Of a DNA stretch of 64,000 nt, positions 1-10,186 are shown piece after piece. The stretch lies in assembly GCA_013140765.1 (NCBI GenBank), contig JABFSE010000012.1, positions 1 through 64,000 on the forward strand. Direction: 5' to 3'. The DNA comes from Sulfuriferula sp. (lineage in GTDB: Bacteria; Pseudomonadota; Gammaproteobacteria; Burkholderiales; Sulfuriferulaceae). The position numbers and the translations under genes were made by a program. Under the pieces are notes generated by a model, which was not told where the DNA came from, did no database searches, and was given only the letters and a program-made list of their open reading frames with translations. How positions within the stretch are numbered: the first letter of the stretch is position 1; each line of letters starts with the position of its first letter.

Positions 1-113
1 TTCTATTTCAGCATGCGTATTTACTACTTTTAGTTTCGTTTCAGTTTAACCCTAGTTGCCCAGAATCAAACCAAACTCACTACCGTAAATACCCACACTT
101 ATCGATTGTCTTG

Positions 114-125
114 TTGTTAAAGAGC
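114..125 (-). promoter_or_regulatory. rRNA-operon leader boxA antiterminator (16S gene lies left of the window)
   Basis: Minus strand reads GCTCTTTAACAA followed by CAAGACAATCGATAAGTGTGGGT, the classic rrn leader boxA context. Confidence 0.8.
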
Positions 126-206
126 GTTTAATACTACTGCTTATTCTGTACCGCTTTGCACTACTTAGCGTTGCTTGCGTTTTGATGTGCTTGCAACGAG
201 GTGCGA

Positions 207-234
207 ATTATACAGGGCGGCTGGGGGTTGTCAA
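207..234 (-). promoter_or_regulatory. Strong sigma70 rrn promoter, transcribing leftward
   Basis: Minus strand TTGACA (229-234), 16-bp spacer, TATAAT (207-212), about 80 bp upstream of boxA. Confidence 0.8.
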
Positions 235-252
235 CACTTTTTCATAATTATT

Positions 253-1437
253 TCATTTGGGTGTCTTAATTTTCCAATATAAGCCTGCCAGTGTGATTAG
301 CATTAAGCCACCCAAACCAGTCATTGTGGCAGTCACTGGATAAGCCGCTAAACTGCTATAGCTAGTCACCAATATCAACATAGCTATGTTTTCAAATAGG
401 TTTTGTATTGCCAGCGCATGACCCGCACCCACGCTGGCATGTCCACGTTGCTGTAATAGCGCATTCAATGGTACGACAAACAAGCCGCCTGCTGTACCCA
501 ATACAACTAAAAACACCGCCGTTAAATATATATTGGTTTGCGCAGCTAGAACGATTACAACAGGTCCAATAAGCAACCCGCCGATAAATGCCATCTGTAC
601 GTTTTTAAGGTTAATAGTGGTTGCCGCCAGTGCTGCGCCAATAACAATGCCTATGGATAATACACCCATTAAATTTGCGGGTGTTTGATTGTCAGTCACC
701 CCTAACGCAAACGGAACCCACACGAACAACATAAGCCGCAAGGTCGCACCCGTACCCCAGAACAAACTGGTTCCTAACAAGCTAATAAACGCGGCGGGAT
801 CTTTAACCAATGTCACAACCGCCTGCCAAAACTCAACCAGCATCGCCCGCAATTGCCAATGTTGTACACTGTGTTCGGCAGAGATGCGGGGAATATACAA
901 GTTAATCAATGTAGCGGCGGCATAAATAGCCACGACCACCCATAAAGCCTTATGCACGGAAGCGTCTGCCAGCCAACCGCCCAATACCACACCTAGCAAA
1001 ATAGCAGCTATGGTTGAGCCTTCTAGCCAGCTATTGGCTTTAACCAGTTTATCTGCATGAAAAAACTGCGTAAGTATGCCGTATTTTGCAGGCGAATAGA
1101 GTGCCGCCCCCACGCCGACAATGGTGTATGACAATACGGGTGATGCGTCTATCAATATCAATATCGTGCCCAATAATTTAATGGCGTTGCCTACGAGCAT
1201 TACCCTGCCTTTAGGATACGCATCGGCTAATACACCGACAAAAGGCGCAAGCACAATAAATGGCACGACAAATCCCATTTGCAACCAGCCAATATGCGCC
1301 ACCTGCCCTGCTGATTTCATCAAGGCAATCGCGGCTATAAGCAGCGCATTATCTGCCAACGCAGATAAAAACTGCGCGAGTAGCAAAGCCAGCATGGGGC
1401 GTGACGTTAATGACAAATTCATCTGTGGCGCGTTCAT
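253..1437 (-). CDS. lplT: Lysophospholipid transporter LplT-like MFS protein
   Basis: 394 aa MFS protein overlapping aas by 4 bp; N-terminus resembles LplT. Confidence 0.85.
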   Translation of the reverse strand: MNAPQMNLSLTSRPMLALLLAQFLSALADNALLIAAIALMKSAGQVAHIGWLQMGFVVPFIVLAPFVGVLADAYPKGRVMLVGNAIKLLGTILILIDASPVLSYTIVGVGAALYSPAKYGILTQFFHADKLVKANSWLEGSTIAAILLGVVLGGWLADASVHKALWVVVAIYAAATLINLYIPRISAEHSVQHWQLRAMLVEFWQAVVTLVKDPAAFISLLGTSLFWGTGATLRLMLFVWVPFALGVTDNQTPANLMGVLSIGIVIGAALAATTINLKNVQMAFIGGLLIGPVVIVLAAQTNIYLTAVFLVVLGTAGGLFVVPLNALLQQRGHASVGAGHALAIQNLFENIAMLILVTSYSSLAAYPVTATMTGLGGLMLITLAGLYWKIKTPK

Positions 1438-3575
1438 AGCGTTGCTCCCATTTGTTTGAGCGTCACATAGTCTATTTTACCTGTGCCTAATAATGGTAAC
1501 GCATCAACATATTTAATTTTGCGCGGCACGCTGATTTCTGCCTGTCCAGCGGATTTAGCGGCTTGTTGCAATAGCTCGCGTGTCAAAGCCGCATCGGTGG
1601 TAAATAGCACTATCGCCTCACCGCGTTGCGCATCGACTTGCGTAGTAGCCGCATGTAACTTAGTCGCCGATGCCGTATTCGCAATGCTTTCGACTACCTC
1701 CAGCGACACCATTTCGCCCGCCACTTTGGCGAAACGCTTCACCCGTCCTAAAATATGGATAAAACCTTGGTCATCGCGCTCGACAATATCCCCTGTTTCA
1801 TACCAACCCACACCCAAATCGGACTGCGGCGGCTCCAACACATCAGGTCGTTCAACACGCAAATAGCCTGACATCATATTTGGCCCTTGCACATACAACA
1901 TGCCGCCTTGTGCAATACCAGGCACAGGCACGATACGTGAGGCTATGCCTGGCAATAACTGTCCTACCGTTGATTTTTTATAAGCCATCGGCGTATTCAC
2001 AGCCAAAACGGGTGCTGTTTCCGTTGCACCGTAACCTTCTAGAATACGAATGCCGAATTTTTCAAACCACACATCGCGCACTGCATCACTCACTTTTTCA
2101 GCACCTGCCACGACATAACGTAAGCGATAAAAATCGTAGGGATGCGCAAACTTGGCGTAATTACCCAAGAATGTACTCGTCCCAAACAATATCGTGCAAC
2201 TTTTGTCATAAATCACTTCGGGAATAATGCGGTAATGTAATGGTGTCGGGTATAAAAACACGCTCATCCCTGTCAAAATGGGCAACAACGTGCCGCCCGT
2301 CAACCCAAAGGAATGAAACATAGGCAAAGCATTAAACAGTTTATCCGTCGGCTGCATGTCAACCACTGCTCGAATTTGAGCAATATTGGACAATAACGCT
2401 CGATGCGACAACACCACACCCTTGGGCTTGCCTTCCGAACCGGAGGTAAACAACACCACAGCGGCCTCTTCAGGCTCACCTTTAGCTAGTAATTGTTGAG
2501 GAAAATACGTCGCCGCCACTATCCACAGCTTATCCATCAAACTCAATGAGGCTTTAATGTCCTCAACATAACGCCACTGAATATGCGTTAATCCAGCGAC
2601 CACCTCAGTCAAATTCGCTTTTTCCAAAAACACCCTAGAAGTAATAATCGAACGTACACTCGCCGCCGTACACGCACTAGCGATACCCTCACGCCCCGCT
2701 GTGTAATTCAGCATAGCCGCCACCCGCCCTGCCGCCGACAAACCAAAAAACACTGCCACCGTGGGCGCAAGATTAGGCATCAATACCCCGACACGCTCAC
2801 CAGGTTCAGTGTTTTTAGACAACACCCGCGCCATCGCCATCGACAGTTTGAACAACATGCGATAGCTCACAGGACGCTGACGCACATCCTCTATCACTTT
2901 ACGCGACGCACCGTATATCAGCATCGTTTCCCGCAATGCCTGCCACAAAGTCTGGCGTGGTTGTGATTGAAACAGCATATTTTGCATAACACCACGCAAC
3001 ATTTCACCTGCCTGCTTGCGCCGCATTTTTGCGCTCGGCAATGTCGGCATCGCTATATACGTCGCGGGTTGTATGCTAATACGAATAGCTGGAAACAGCT
3101 GACGTGGATAATTACCCGTTAAACGACTAAAGTAAGAACGAGCAGGACCATCTAAACGCACCGCCACCACTGCCGCACCCGTTTTGGCGGCAATAAACGC
3201 CGTGCCATCGTAGATTTTCATCAAACTACCCGTCAATGTAATTCGCCCTTCAGGGAAAATCACTACAGGACGACCACTTTCAACCAGGCGTAATATCGTT
3301 TTCATCGCCATAGGTTGCATAGGATTGACCGCTAAATAATCCACCAGCCTTAACAAAAATCGGAAAACTGGATTTTCAGCAACCCAGCTATGCACCACAA
3401 ATACAGGCTTAATAGGTAAAAACAAACCTAATAACAAACCATCTAAAAACGATTCATGATTAGCCACGATAAGCACGCGCGGATGATTAAACGCGCTTAA
3501 ATCGCCCTCAACCTTGACACGGAACAACCACCGACACACCCAGCGCAATAGCAATCTCACCGCATTTCGTAACAT
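1434..3575 (-). CDS. aas: Bifunctional acyl-ACP synthetase / 2-acylglycerophosphoethanolamine acyltransferase
   Basis: N-terminal PlsC-type acyltransferase (NHESFLDG, FPEGRIT) and C-terminal AMP-binding domain (LFTSGSEGKPKGV). Confidence 0.88.
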   Translation of the reverse strand: MLRNAVRLLLRWVCRWLFRVKVEGDLSAFNHPRVLIVANHESFLDGLLLGLFLPIKPVFVVHSWVAENPVFRFLLRLVDYLAVNPMQPMAMKTILRLVESGRPVVIFPEGRITLTGSLMKIYDGTAFIAAKTGAAVVAVRLDGPARSYFSRLTGNYPRQLFPAIRISIQPATYIAMPTLPSAKMRRKQAGEMLRGVMQNMLFQSQPRQTLWQALRETMLIYGASRKVIEDVRQRPVSYRMLFKLSMAMARVLSKNTEPGERVGVLMPNLAPTVAVFFGLSAAGRVAAMLNYTAGREGIASACTAASVRSIITSRVFLEKANLTEVVAGLTHIQWRYVEDIKASLSLMDKLWIVAATYFPQQLLAKGEPEEAAVVLFTSGSEGKPKGVVLSHRALLSNIAQIRAVVDMQPTDKLFNALPMFHSFGLTGGTLLPILTGMSVFLYPTPLHYRIIPEVIYDKSCTILFGTSTFLGNYAKFAHPYDFYRLRYVVAGAEKVSDAVRDVWFEKFGIRILEGYGATETAPVLAVNTPMAYKKSTVGQLLPGIASRIVPVPGIAQGGMLYVQGPNMMSGYLRVERPDVLEPPQSDLGVGWYETGDIVERDDQGFIHILGRVKRFAKVAGEMVSLEVVESIANTASATKLHAATTQVDAQRGEAIVLFTTDAALTRELLQQAAKSAGQAEISVPRKIKYVDALPLLGTGKIDYVTLKQMGATL

Positions 3576-3607
3576 AGATTATCACCAAAAATTAAACCAT
3601 AAATACG

Positions 3608-3919
3608 TTATGGGTGCTGCTCAACGTAACCCAACAATAACTGCAAAGCCGACGTTAATACCGTTCTATTCACACGATAATAAGACGACTTTCCCTCACG
3701 CTCGGCGACTAACACCCCCGTGTCGCGCAAAATACGCAGATGATGCACCACCGCAGTCCGCGACAACGGCATTACCTCCGCAATCTGACTAATACTCAAA
3801 CGCTCTGCAGGCTCAAAAAGCAACATAATATGTTGCCGATGCGCATCACCCAACGCCATGTAAACACGCGAAATACGCACCCATTCTGCGGGTAATTTTG
3901 TAATATACTGCTCATTCAT
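3608..3919 (-). CDS. ArsR-family winged-helix transcriptional regulator
   Basis: MNEQYITKLPAEWVRISRVYMALGDAHRQHIMLLF...SRTAVVHHLRILRDTGVL; start moved to the internal Met from the 3973 ORF start. Confidence 0.8.
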   Translation of the reverse strand: MNEQYITKLPAEWVRISRVYMALGDAHRQHIMLLFEPAERLSISQIAEVMPLSRTAVVHHLRILRDTGVLVAEREGKSSYYRVNRTVLTSALQLLLGYVEQHP

Positions 3920-3944
3920 AACTACAATAATAGTTATGAATGAG
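3911..3944. promoter_or_regulatory. Perfect 14-bp inverted repeat, putative ArsR operator
   Basis: CTCATTCATAACTA-CAATAA-TAGTTATGAATGAG, overlapping the arsR start codon. Confidence 0.7.
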
Positions 3945-3983
3945 CGCACAGTCAACCCTATTACCGAACGCATTCGCTATAAT

Positions 3984-4124
3984 GAGACCTTTGCACGATG
4001 TGTGCTACCGCAGTTCAGATGAGGCGGAAATCAGCGAAAAAGCGGAATGTACAAGTAGTACATGAGCATTTTGAGCTGAGTTCCAACAAAATATGAACAA
4101 GCGCAGTCATCGTGCAACGGTCTC
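3984..4124. mobile_element. MITE copy 1 (141 bp) with 5-bp target duplication ATAAT (3979-3983 / 4125-4129)
   Basis: Terminal inverted repeats GAGACCTTTGCACGA...TCGTGCAACGGTCTC; nearly identical second copy at 35284-35423; no ORF of its own. Confidence 0.9.
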
Positions 4125-4150
4125 ATAATGGCAAGCTCAAGGAGAAAACC

Positions 4151-4639
4151 ATGCCCATCATTTCACTTATCGCCGCCATGAGTAAAAACCATGTCATAGG
4201 TATCAACAACACCCTGCCCTGGCATCTGCCTGCGGATTTACAGCATTTCAAACAGCTAACGCTAGGTCATCCTATTGCCATGGGGCGCAAAACCTTTACA
4301 TCCATCGGTCGCGCTCTGCCAGGTCGCACCAACATCATCATTTCACGCAACGGCTTTGACGCACCACCCAATTGCACCGTGGTTAACAGCATAGCAGCGG
4401 CGATTGAATTTTGTGTGAACGAACCAGAATTATTTGTTATTGGCGGTGCTCAAATCTATCAACAAGCCATCACGCTGGCTGACAGGCTATATCTGACTGA
4501 AATTGCAACAGAAATTGAGGGTGATGCACACTTCCCTGACTTTTCCAAACAAGACTGGTGCGTAACCAGCAGGGAACAGCACCAGAACGATACTTACCAT
4601 TATGACTTTGTGGTTTATGAGCGCATTTCAAATAGGTAA
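4151..4639 (+). CDS. folA: Dihydrofolate reductase
   Basis: MPIISLIAAMSKNHVIGINNTLPWHLPADLQHFKQLTLG...MGRKTFTSIGRALPGR; SD AAGGAG at 4139-4144. The upstream ORF start at 4112 lies inside the MITE and is not used here. Confidence 0.93.
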   Translation: MPIISLIAAMSKNHVIGINNTLPWHLPADLQHFKQLTLGHPIAMGRKTFTSIGRALPGRTNIIISRNGFDAPPNCTVVNSIAAAIEFCVNEPELFVIGGAQIYQQAITLADRLYLTEIATEIEGDAHFPDFSKQDWCVTSREQHQNDTYHYDFVVYERISNR

Positions 4640-4682
4640 AATGCAGATAAACGCTAGGCATAAGCCACATCTCTCAAAATAA

Positions 4683-4713
4683 AAAAGCCCTATCAAAACA
4701 TGACAGGGCTTAA
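4683..4713. terminator. Rho-independent terminator, probably bidirectional, between folA and rhlE
   Basis: AAGCCCTATC-AAAACAT-GACAGGGCTT stem with flanking A/T runs between convergent genes. Confidence 0.7.
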
Positions 4714-4773
4714 TTATCGACTTGCTACAAGCTGACCCAGCAAATCAGGCAAGCTCAAGCATAGTCAGTGTGA

Positions 4774-6405
4774 TTAACTCCAAGAACGACCACCGCCACC
4801 ATTACCACGACTGGTATTAGTGCCGCCGTTACTACCACCACGGTAACCACCGCCTGCGCCTTGTCCATCGCGACGTGCGCCGCCATTGCCTGCTGGGCGT
4901 GGCGCGGTGCTGTGTTCACGGCGTGGGGCCGCAGGTGCTGCATTGTTGTTATTCCAAGTATTGCCATTTGCTTCACGTGGCGCTGCACGTTCAGCTTGAT
5001 GCTCACGATTGCCAGAATTGCTAGGCTCACGATTAGCGAAGCCAGACTGCTCGCGATTGCCAAAACCACTTTGACTGCGACCACCTTCATTGCGTTGACC
5101 GCCAAATCCACCGCGATCACCCTCATTGCGCTGACCACCGTAACCACCACCGCTATTACTGCGACGCTGTTCGCCATAGCCACCACCTGCTGGACGACCA
5201 CCGCGACCTGCGCCGCCACCGCCATTACCACGACCACCGCTAGGTGCGCTACCAGTACGTGGCTTGATTTTTGGCTCTAAACCATCAATCACTTGCGCAG
5301 GTATCAACTGACCTGTGAAACGCTCAATACGTTTTAATTGCATAGAATCACGCGGGCTTGCCAATGAAACTGCGATACCCGATGCGCCAGCACGGCCAGT
5401 ACGACCAATACGGTGTACATAATCTTCAGGGTTTTTAGGCAAATCGTAGTTAATCACGTGGGTAATACCCGGTACGTCCAAACCACGCGCGGCCACATCA
5501 GTTGCCACTAGCAAGCGAATAGAGCCATGACGCATTTGGGTAATCGTGCGGTTACGCGCACCTTGGTGCATATCGCCATGCAATGCGGCTACTTTATGAC
5601 CTGCGGCTTGCAAATCATCAGCCAAGCTATCAGCATCACGCTTAGTCGCAGTGAAAATAATTGCTTGGTTAATATCGGTATCGTTCACCAAGTGGGTCAA
5701 TACGCGATTTTTGTGTGACAAATCGTCAACATAGTGCATATGTTGAGTAATGTTTTCATGACGCGCTTGTTGATGCGCGACTTCGATACGCTTAGGTGTT
5801 TTCAACAACTGTGTAGCCAGACGTGCAATATTGCCTTCGAACGTTGCTGAGAACATCACGGTTTGACGAGTAGCAGGCGTTGACATTGCAATACGCTCTA
5901 CGTCATCAAAGAAGCCCATATCCAACATGCGATCCGCTTCGTCTAGTATCAATAATTCTAAACGTGAGAAATCAATACGACCGCGTTCAATATGATCAAT
6001 CAAACGACCTGGTGTCGCTACCAACACTTCGTAAGGTTGTGACAACATTTTGTTTTGTACTGGGTAAGGCATACCGCCCAACACGCTGACTACTTTGACG
6101 CGACGTAAATGTGAGCCGTATTTTTGTGCGGCGGCAGTCACTTGCAAAGCTAATTCACGCGTTGGTGTCAATACCAGTACGCGTGGGCCACGACCTGCGA
6201 TAGGGCTAGGCGTAGATAATTTTTCTAAAGCAGGCAACATGAAGGCGGCAGTTTTACCTGTACCCGTTTGAGCAGAAGCCAATAAATCGTGCCCTTCCAA
6301 TATCATAGGAATGGCTTGTTCTTGTATAGGAGTGGCTTGAGTATAACCTGAATCTTCTAATGCTTTGATTAGGGATTCGTTAAGACCGAGAGATGCGAAA
6401 GACAT
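4774..6405 (-). CDS. rhlE: DEAD-box ATP-dependent RNA helicase, RhlE-like, with long Gly/Arg/Asn-rich C-terminal tail
   Basis: Motifs AQTGTGKT, DEAD, SAT, HRIGRTGRAG; RGG/QRNEG-type tail. Confidence 0.88.
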   Translation of the reverse strand: MSFASLGLNESLIKALEDSGYTQATPIQEQAIPMILEGHDLLASAQTGTGKTAAFMLPALEKLSTPSPIAGRGPRVLVLTPTRELALQVTAAAQKYGSHLRRVKVVSVLGGMPYPVQNKMLSQPYEVLVATPGRLIDHIERGRIDFSRLELLILDEADRMLDMGFFDDVERIAMSTPATRQTVMFSATFEGNIARLATQLLKTPKRIEVAHQQARHENITQHMHYVDDLSHKNRVLTHLVNDTDINQAIIFTATKRDADSLADDLQAAGHKVAALHGDMHQGARNRTITQMRHGSIRLLVATDVAARGLDVPGITHVINYDLPKNPEDYVHRIGRTGRAGASGIAVSLASPRDSMQLKRIERFTGQLIPAQVIDGLEPKIKPRTGSAPSGGRGNGGGGAGRGGRPAGGGYGEQRRSNSGGGYGGQRNEGDRGGFGGQRNEGGRSQSGFGNREQSGFANREPSNSGNREHQAERAAPREANGNTWNNNNAAPAAPRREHSTAPRPAGNGGARRDGQGAGGGYRGGSNGGTNTSRGNGGGGRSWS

Positions 6406-6429
6406 GGTATTTCCTTATAAAAATGCAAA

Positions 6430-6456
6430 GCATAGCCAACGTTGGGGAGGCTATGC
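6430..6456 (-). promoter_or_regulatory. Stem-loop in the rhlE 5' leader
   Basis: GCATAGCC (6430-6437) and GGCTATGC (6449-6456), perfect 8-bp arms, about 25 nt upstream of the rhlE start. Confidence 0.4.
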
Positions 6457-6724
6457 GTAAGCCATCCACTATCGGCGCGGAACATCGTCGCTAACCGAGG
6501 TGGAGACTGCACTTTCAGGAAATTTCAGCTGAAATGCGATAAGGTCAGGGATCGATGGCGTGTGAAGTTATAAACGAATCAACACGCACCTGATTGCTAT
6601 GTAGCAACCAGAAGCCCGCATTCTACAGCAAGCGCATAATAAATCAAGTAATTTCTGCATATTCACAAAACCATCACAGTAACATGCTATAATTTTGGGT
6701 TTACCGCTCTTGGAAATCATCAAT

Positions 6725-8530
6725 ATGGCTCGCGCACTTCGTAACATCGCCATCATCGCTCACGTCGATCATGGCAAGACCACTCTCGTTGACAAACTCT
6801 TACAACAGTCAGGCACGTTTGCCGCGCATCAATCTGTGACCGAACGCGTCATGGACAGCAACGACTTAGAAAAAGAGCGCGGCATTACCATTACCGCTAA
6901 AAATACTGCCCTAGAATACGAAGGCAACCACATCAACATCGTTGATACCCCAGGTCACGCCGATTTCGGTGGTGAAGTTGAGCGCGTGTTATCTATGGTT
7001 GACGGCGTGTTGCTGCTAATTGATGCGGTTGATGGCCCTATGCCACAAACCCGTTTCGTTACCCGTAAAGCACTGGCATTAGGTTTGAAGCCTATTGTCG
7101 TTGTGAATAAAGTTGACCGCCCTGGTGCGCGTCCTGATTTCGCGGTGAATGCAACCTTTGATTTGTTCGACAAATTAGGCGCAACCGAAGAACAGCTAGA
7201 TTTCCCAGTCGTTTACGCTTCTGCGCTAAACGGCTTCGCCATGATGAACATGAGCGAAACCAGCGACAACATGCGCGCACTGTTTGAAACCATACTTAGC
7301 CATGTACCACCTCCTCCTGGTGACCCTGAAGCACCATTACAATTGCAAATTACCGCGCTGGATTACTCCAGCTTTGTCGGTCGCATCGGTATTGGCCGTA
7401 TCAGCAATGGTCGTATCAAACCAGGTCAGAGCGTCGTTGTGATGGCAGGTCCAGATGGCACACCTAAAACGGGTCGTGTTAACCAAGTCTTGGGTTTCCA
7501 AGGTTTGAACCGCGTATTGGTTGACGAAGCTGAAGCTGGCGACATCGTTATCATTAACGGTATCGAAGACATTGGTATCGGCGTGACTATTTGCGACAAA
7601 GAAAATCCACAGCCATTAGATTTGCTCAAAGTGGATGAACCTACATTGACCATGACTTTCCAGGTTAATAGCTCACCATTAGCAGGTACAGAAGGCAAAT
7701 TCGTTTCTAGCCGCCAAATTCGTGAACGACTGAATAAAGAATTGCTCACCAACGTTGCGCTGAAAGTAGAAGACACTGACGACGCAGATACTTTCTTGGT
7801 ATCAGGTCGTGGCGAATTGCACTTGACCATTTTGCTGGAAAACATGCGTCGTGAAGGCTTTGAAATCGCGGTATCTAAACCTCGCGTAGTATTCAAAGAA
7901 ATCAACGGTGAAAAGTGTGAGCCATATGAAGCACTCACCATCGACGTAGAAGAAGTCAATCAAGGCGCGATTATGGAAGAGCTCGGTCGTCGTCGCGGTG
8001 ATTTGCAAGACATGGCACCCGACGGTCAAGGTCGCGTACGTTTAGAATATCGCATCCCAGCGCGTGGCTTGATTGGTTTCCAATCCGAATTCATGACATT
8101 GACACGCGGCACAGGCATCATGGCGCACGTATTCGATGATTACGGCTCGATGAAAGCCGACATGCCTACCCGTCGTAACGGCGTACTGATTTCGCAAGAA
8201 CAAGGCGATGCAGTGGCTTACGCATTATGGAAACTGGAAGATCGCGGTCGTATGTTTGTTTCCCCAGGCGACAAACTTTACGAAGGTATCATTATCGGCA
8301 TCCATAGCCGCGACAATGATTTAGTAGTGAACCCTATCAAAGGTAAACAACTCACCAACGTGCGCGCATCTGGTACAGACGAAGCAGTTCGCCTCACCCC
8401 TGCGATGAAAATGACACTGGAATCTGCAGTTGAATTTATCGAGGATGATGAATTGGTAGAAATCACGCCTATCTCTATTCGTATCCGCAAACGCTATTTG
8501 ACCGAAAACGAACGCAAACGCAACCGTTAA
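6725..8530 (+). CDS. typA: Ribosome-associated translational GTPase TypA/BipA
   Basis: [35 protein letters not shown]-like domains; internal start preferred over the 6695 ORF start. Confidence 0.93.
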   Translation: MARALRNIAIIAHVDHGKTTLVDKLLQQSGTFAAHQSVTERVMDSNDLEKERGITITAKNTALEYEGNHINIVDTPGHADFGGEVERVLSMVDGVLLLIDAVDGPMPQTRFVTRKALALGLKPIVVVNKVDRPGARPDFAVNATFDLFDKLGATEEQLDFPVVYASALNGFAMMNMSETSDNMRALFETILSHVPPPPGDPEAPLQLQITALDYSSFVGRIGIGRISNGRIKPGQSVVVMAGPDGTPKTGRVNQVLGFQGLNRVLVDEAEAGDIVIINGIEDIGIGVTICDKENPQPLDLLKVDEPTLTMTFQVNSSPLAGTEGKFVSSRQIRERLNKELLTNVALKVEDTDDADTFLVSGRGELHLTILLENMRREGFEIAVSKPRVVFKEINGEKCEPYEALTIDVEEVNQGAIMEELGRRRGDLQDMAPDGQGRVRLEYRIPARGLIGFQSEFMTLTRGTGIMAHVFDDYGSMKADMPTRRNGVLISQEQGDAVAYALWKLEDRGRMFVSPGDKLYEGIIIGIHSRDNDLVVNPIKGKQLTNVRASGTDEAVRLTPAMKMTLESAVEFIEDDELVEITPISIRIRKRYLTENERKRNR

Positions 8531-8549
8531 AATCCAAGTAGCACACAGG

Positions 8550-8582
8550 AGGTGGAATCGCTCACGCGGCTCCACCTTTTGC
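8550..8582 (+). terminator. Rho-independent terminator after typA
   Basis: AGGTGGA ... TCCACCT followed by TTT. Confidence 0.65.
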
Positions 8583-8671
8583 GTTTTTGACAAACAGGCT
8601 TAAAGCTTTATTTAGTCGGCTTTTCATGCTATTTTTAGCAAAATTTTTTACTTAAAAACTGGAGTATTAAC

Positions 8672-9097
8672 ATGGCAATTGAACGCACATTATCCATCAT
8701 CAAACCTGACGCAGTCGCTAAAAACGTAATTGGTCAAATCTACCAGCGTTTTGAAGGTGCTGGCTTAAAAGTTATCGCTGCCCGCATGATGCACTTGTCA
8801 CGCGCTGAAGCAGAAGGCTTTTACGCCGTGCACAAAGAACGTCCTTTCTTCAAAGACTTGGTTGATTTCATGATTTCAGGTCCAGTGATGGTACAAGCAT
8901 TGCAAGGCGAAAACGCAATGCAAGTGAACCGTGACTTAATGGGCGCAACAGACCCTAAAAAAGCGGACGCAGGCACTATCCGTGCTGATTTTGCTGACAG
9001 CATTGATGCTAACGCAGTACACGGTTCTGATTCAGTTGAGAATGCAGCTATCGAAATCGCTTATTTCTTCCCAGCATTAAACGTTTACGCACGTTAA
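8672..9097 (+). CDS. ndk: Nucleoside diphosphate kinase
   Basis: [23 protein letters not shown] ... [12 protein letters not shown]. Confidence 0.96.
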   Translation: MAIERTLSIIKPDAVAKNVIGQIYQRFEGAGLKVIAARMMHLSRAEAEGFYAVHKERPFFKDLVDFMISGPVMVQALQGENAMQVNRDLMGATDPKKADAGTIRADFADSIDANAVHGSDSVENAAIEIAYFFPALNVYAR

Positions 9098-9103
9098 TTT
9101 TAC

Positions 9104-10186
9104 ATGCCTGTTAATCTGCTCGATTACGACCTGCCTGGCTTGACCAGCTACTTCGCCGAACTCGGCGAAAAGCCGTTTCGTGCCAAGCAAGTATTACGTT
9201 GGTTGCACCACTACGGCGCGGCTGACTTCGAGCAGATGACAGACTTAGCAAAATCTCTCCGCACCAAGCTCAACGACGTTGCCAGCATTGTTCCGCCGCA
9301 AATGATGGCAGAACAGGCATCCGTTGACGGTACACGCAAGTGGCTGCTGGATGTTGGCAGCATGAACGGTGTGGAGACCGTATTTATTCCCGATGATGGA
9401 CGTGGCACGCTGTGCATCTCGTCACAAGTCGGGTGCGCGCTTGAATGCACCTTCTGCTCCACAGGCAGACAAGGCTTCAATCGCAATTTAAGCGTGGCCG
9501 AAATTATCGGACAGCTCTGGTGGGCGAATCGCGCTTTGGGGCACGATCCCAAGGGCGACCGTACCATCACCAACGTCGTCATGATGGGCATGGGCGAACC
9601 CCTGGCGAATTACGCCAATGTGGTCACCGCACTCCACCTCATGCTTGACGATAACGCTTATGGACTATCGCGCCGCCGCGTCACCGTCAGCACTTCAGGG
9701 CTAGTCCCTGCCATGGACAGATTGCGCGAAGACTGCCCTGTTGCACTCGCCGTTTCGTTACACGCCCCTAATGACAAATTACGCGACGAAATCGTCCCTA
9801 TCAATCAAAAATATCCATTAGCGCAACTCATGGCGGCGTGCCAGCGTTACCTCGAAAAAGCACCGCGTGATTTCGTCACCTTTGAATACGTCATGCTAGA
9901 CGGCATTAACGACCAACCCATACACGCCCATCAACTGGTAAACTTGGTCAAAGATGTACCGTGCAAATTTAATCTTATCCCCTTTAACCCGTTCCCTAAT
10001 TCAGGTTATTTGTGTTCCAAAACGGATGCAATTCGTCGTTTCCGTGATATTTTGATACAAGCAGGTCATATCGTCACTACCCGCAAAACCCGTGGCGACG
10101 ATATAGATGCGGCTTGCGGTCAACTCGCAGGGCAAGTACAGGACAAAACTAAACGCATATTACGACGTATCGAGGTAGCGCAATGA
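9104..10186 (+). CDS. rlmN: 23S rRNA (adenine2503-C2)/tRNA methyltransferase RlmN
   Basis: Radical SAM motif [32 protein letters not shown]. Confidence 0.95.
   Translation: MPVNLLDYDLPGLTSYFAELGEKPFRAKQVLRWLHHYGAADFEQMTDLAKSLRTKLNDVASIVPPQMMAEQASVDGTRKWLLDVGSMNGVETVFIPDDGRGTLCISSQVGCALECTFCSTGRQGFNRNLSVAEIIGQLWWANRALGHDPKGDRTITNVVMMGMGEPLANYANVVTALHLMLDDNAYGLSRRRVTVSTSGLVPAMDRLREDCPVALAVSLHAPNDKLRDEIVPINQKYPLAQLMAACQRYLEKAPRDFVTFEYVMLDGINDQPIHAHQLVNLVKDVPCKFNLIPFNPFPNSGYLCSKTDAIRRFRDILIQAGHIVTTRKTRGDDIDAACGQLAGQVQDKTKRILRRIEVAQ

Noticed and set aside
689-2227. Plus-strand ORFs of 78-127 aa opposite lplT and aas
   Set aside because: Antisense shadows of strong conserved coding sequence, with no start signals or family resemblance.
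4755-5237. 160-aa minus-strand ORF rich in Val/Ala/Met
   Set aside because: It is an alternative frame of the low-complexity rhlE tail; composition is a frame artefact.
7426-8029. Minus-strand ORFs of 177 and 75 aa within typA
   Set aside because: Antisense to a highly conserved GTPase gene; Ser/Thr-rich composition typical of shadow ORFs.
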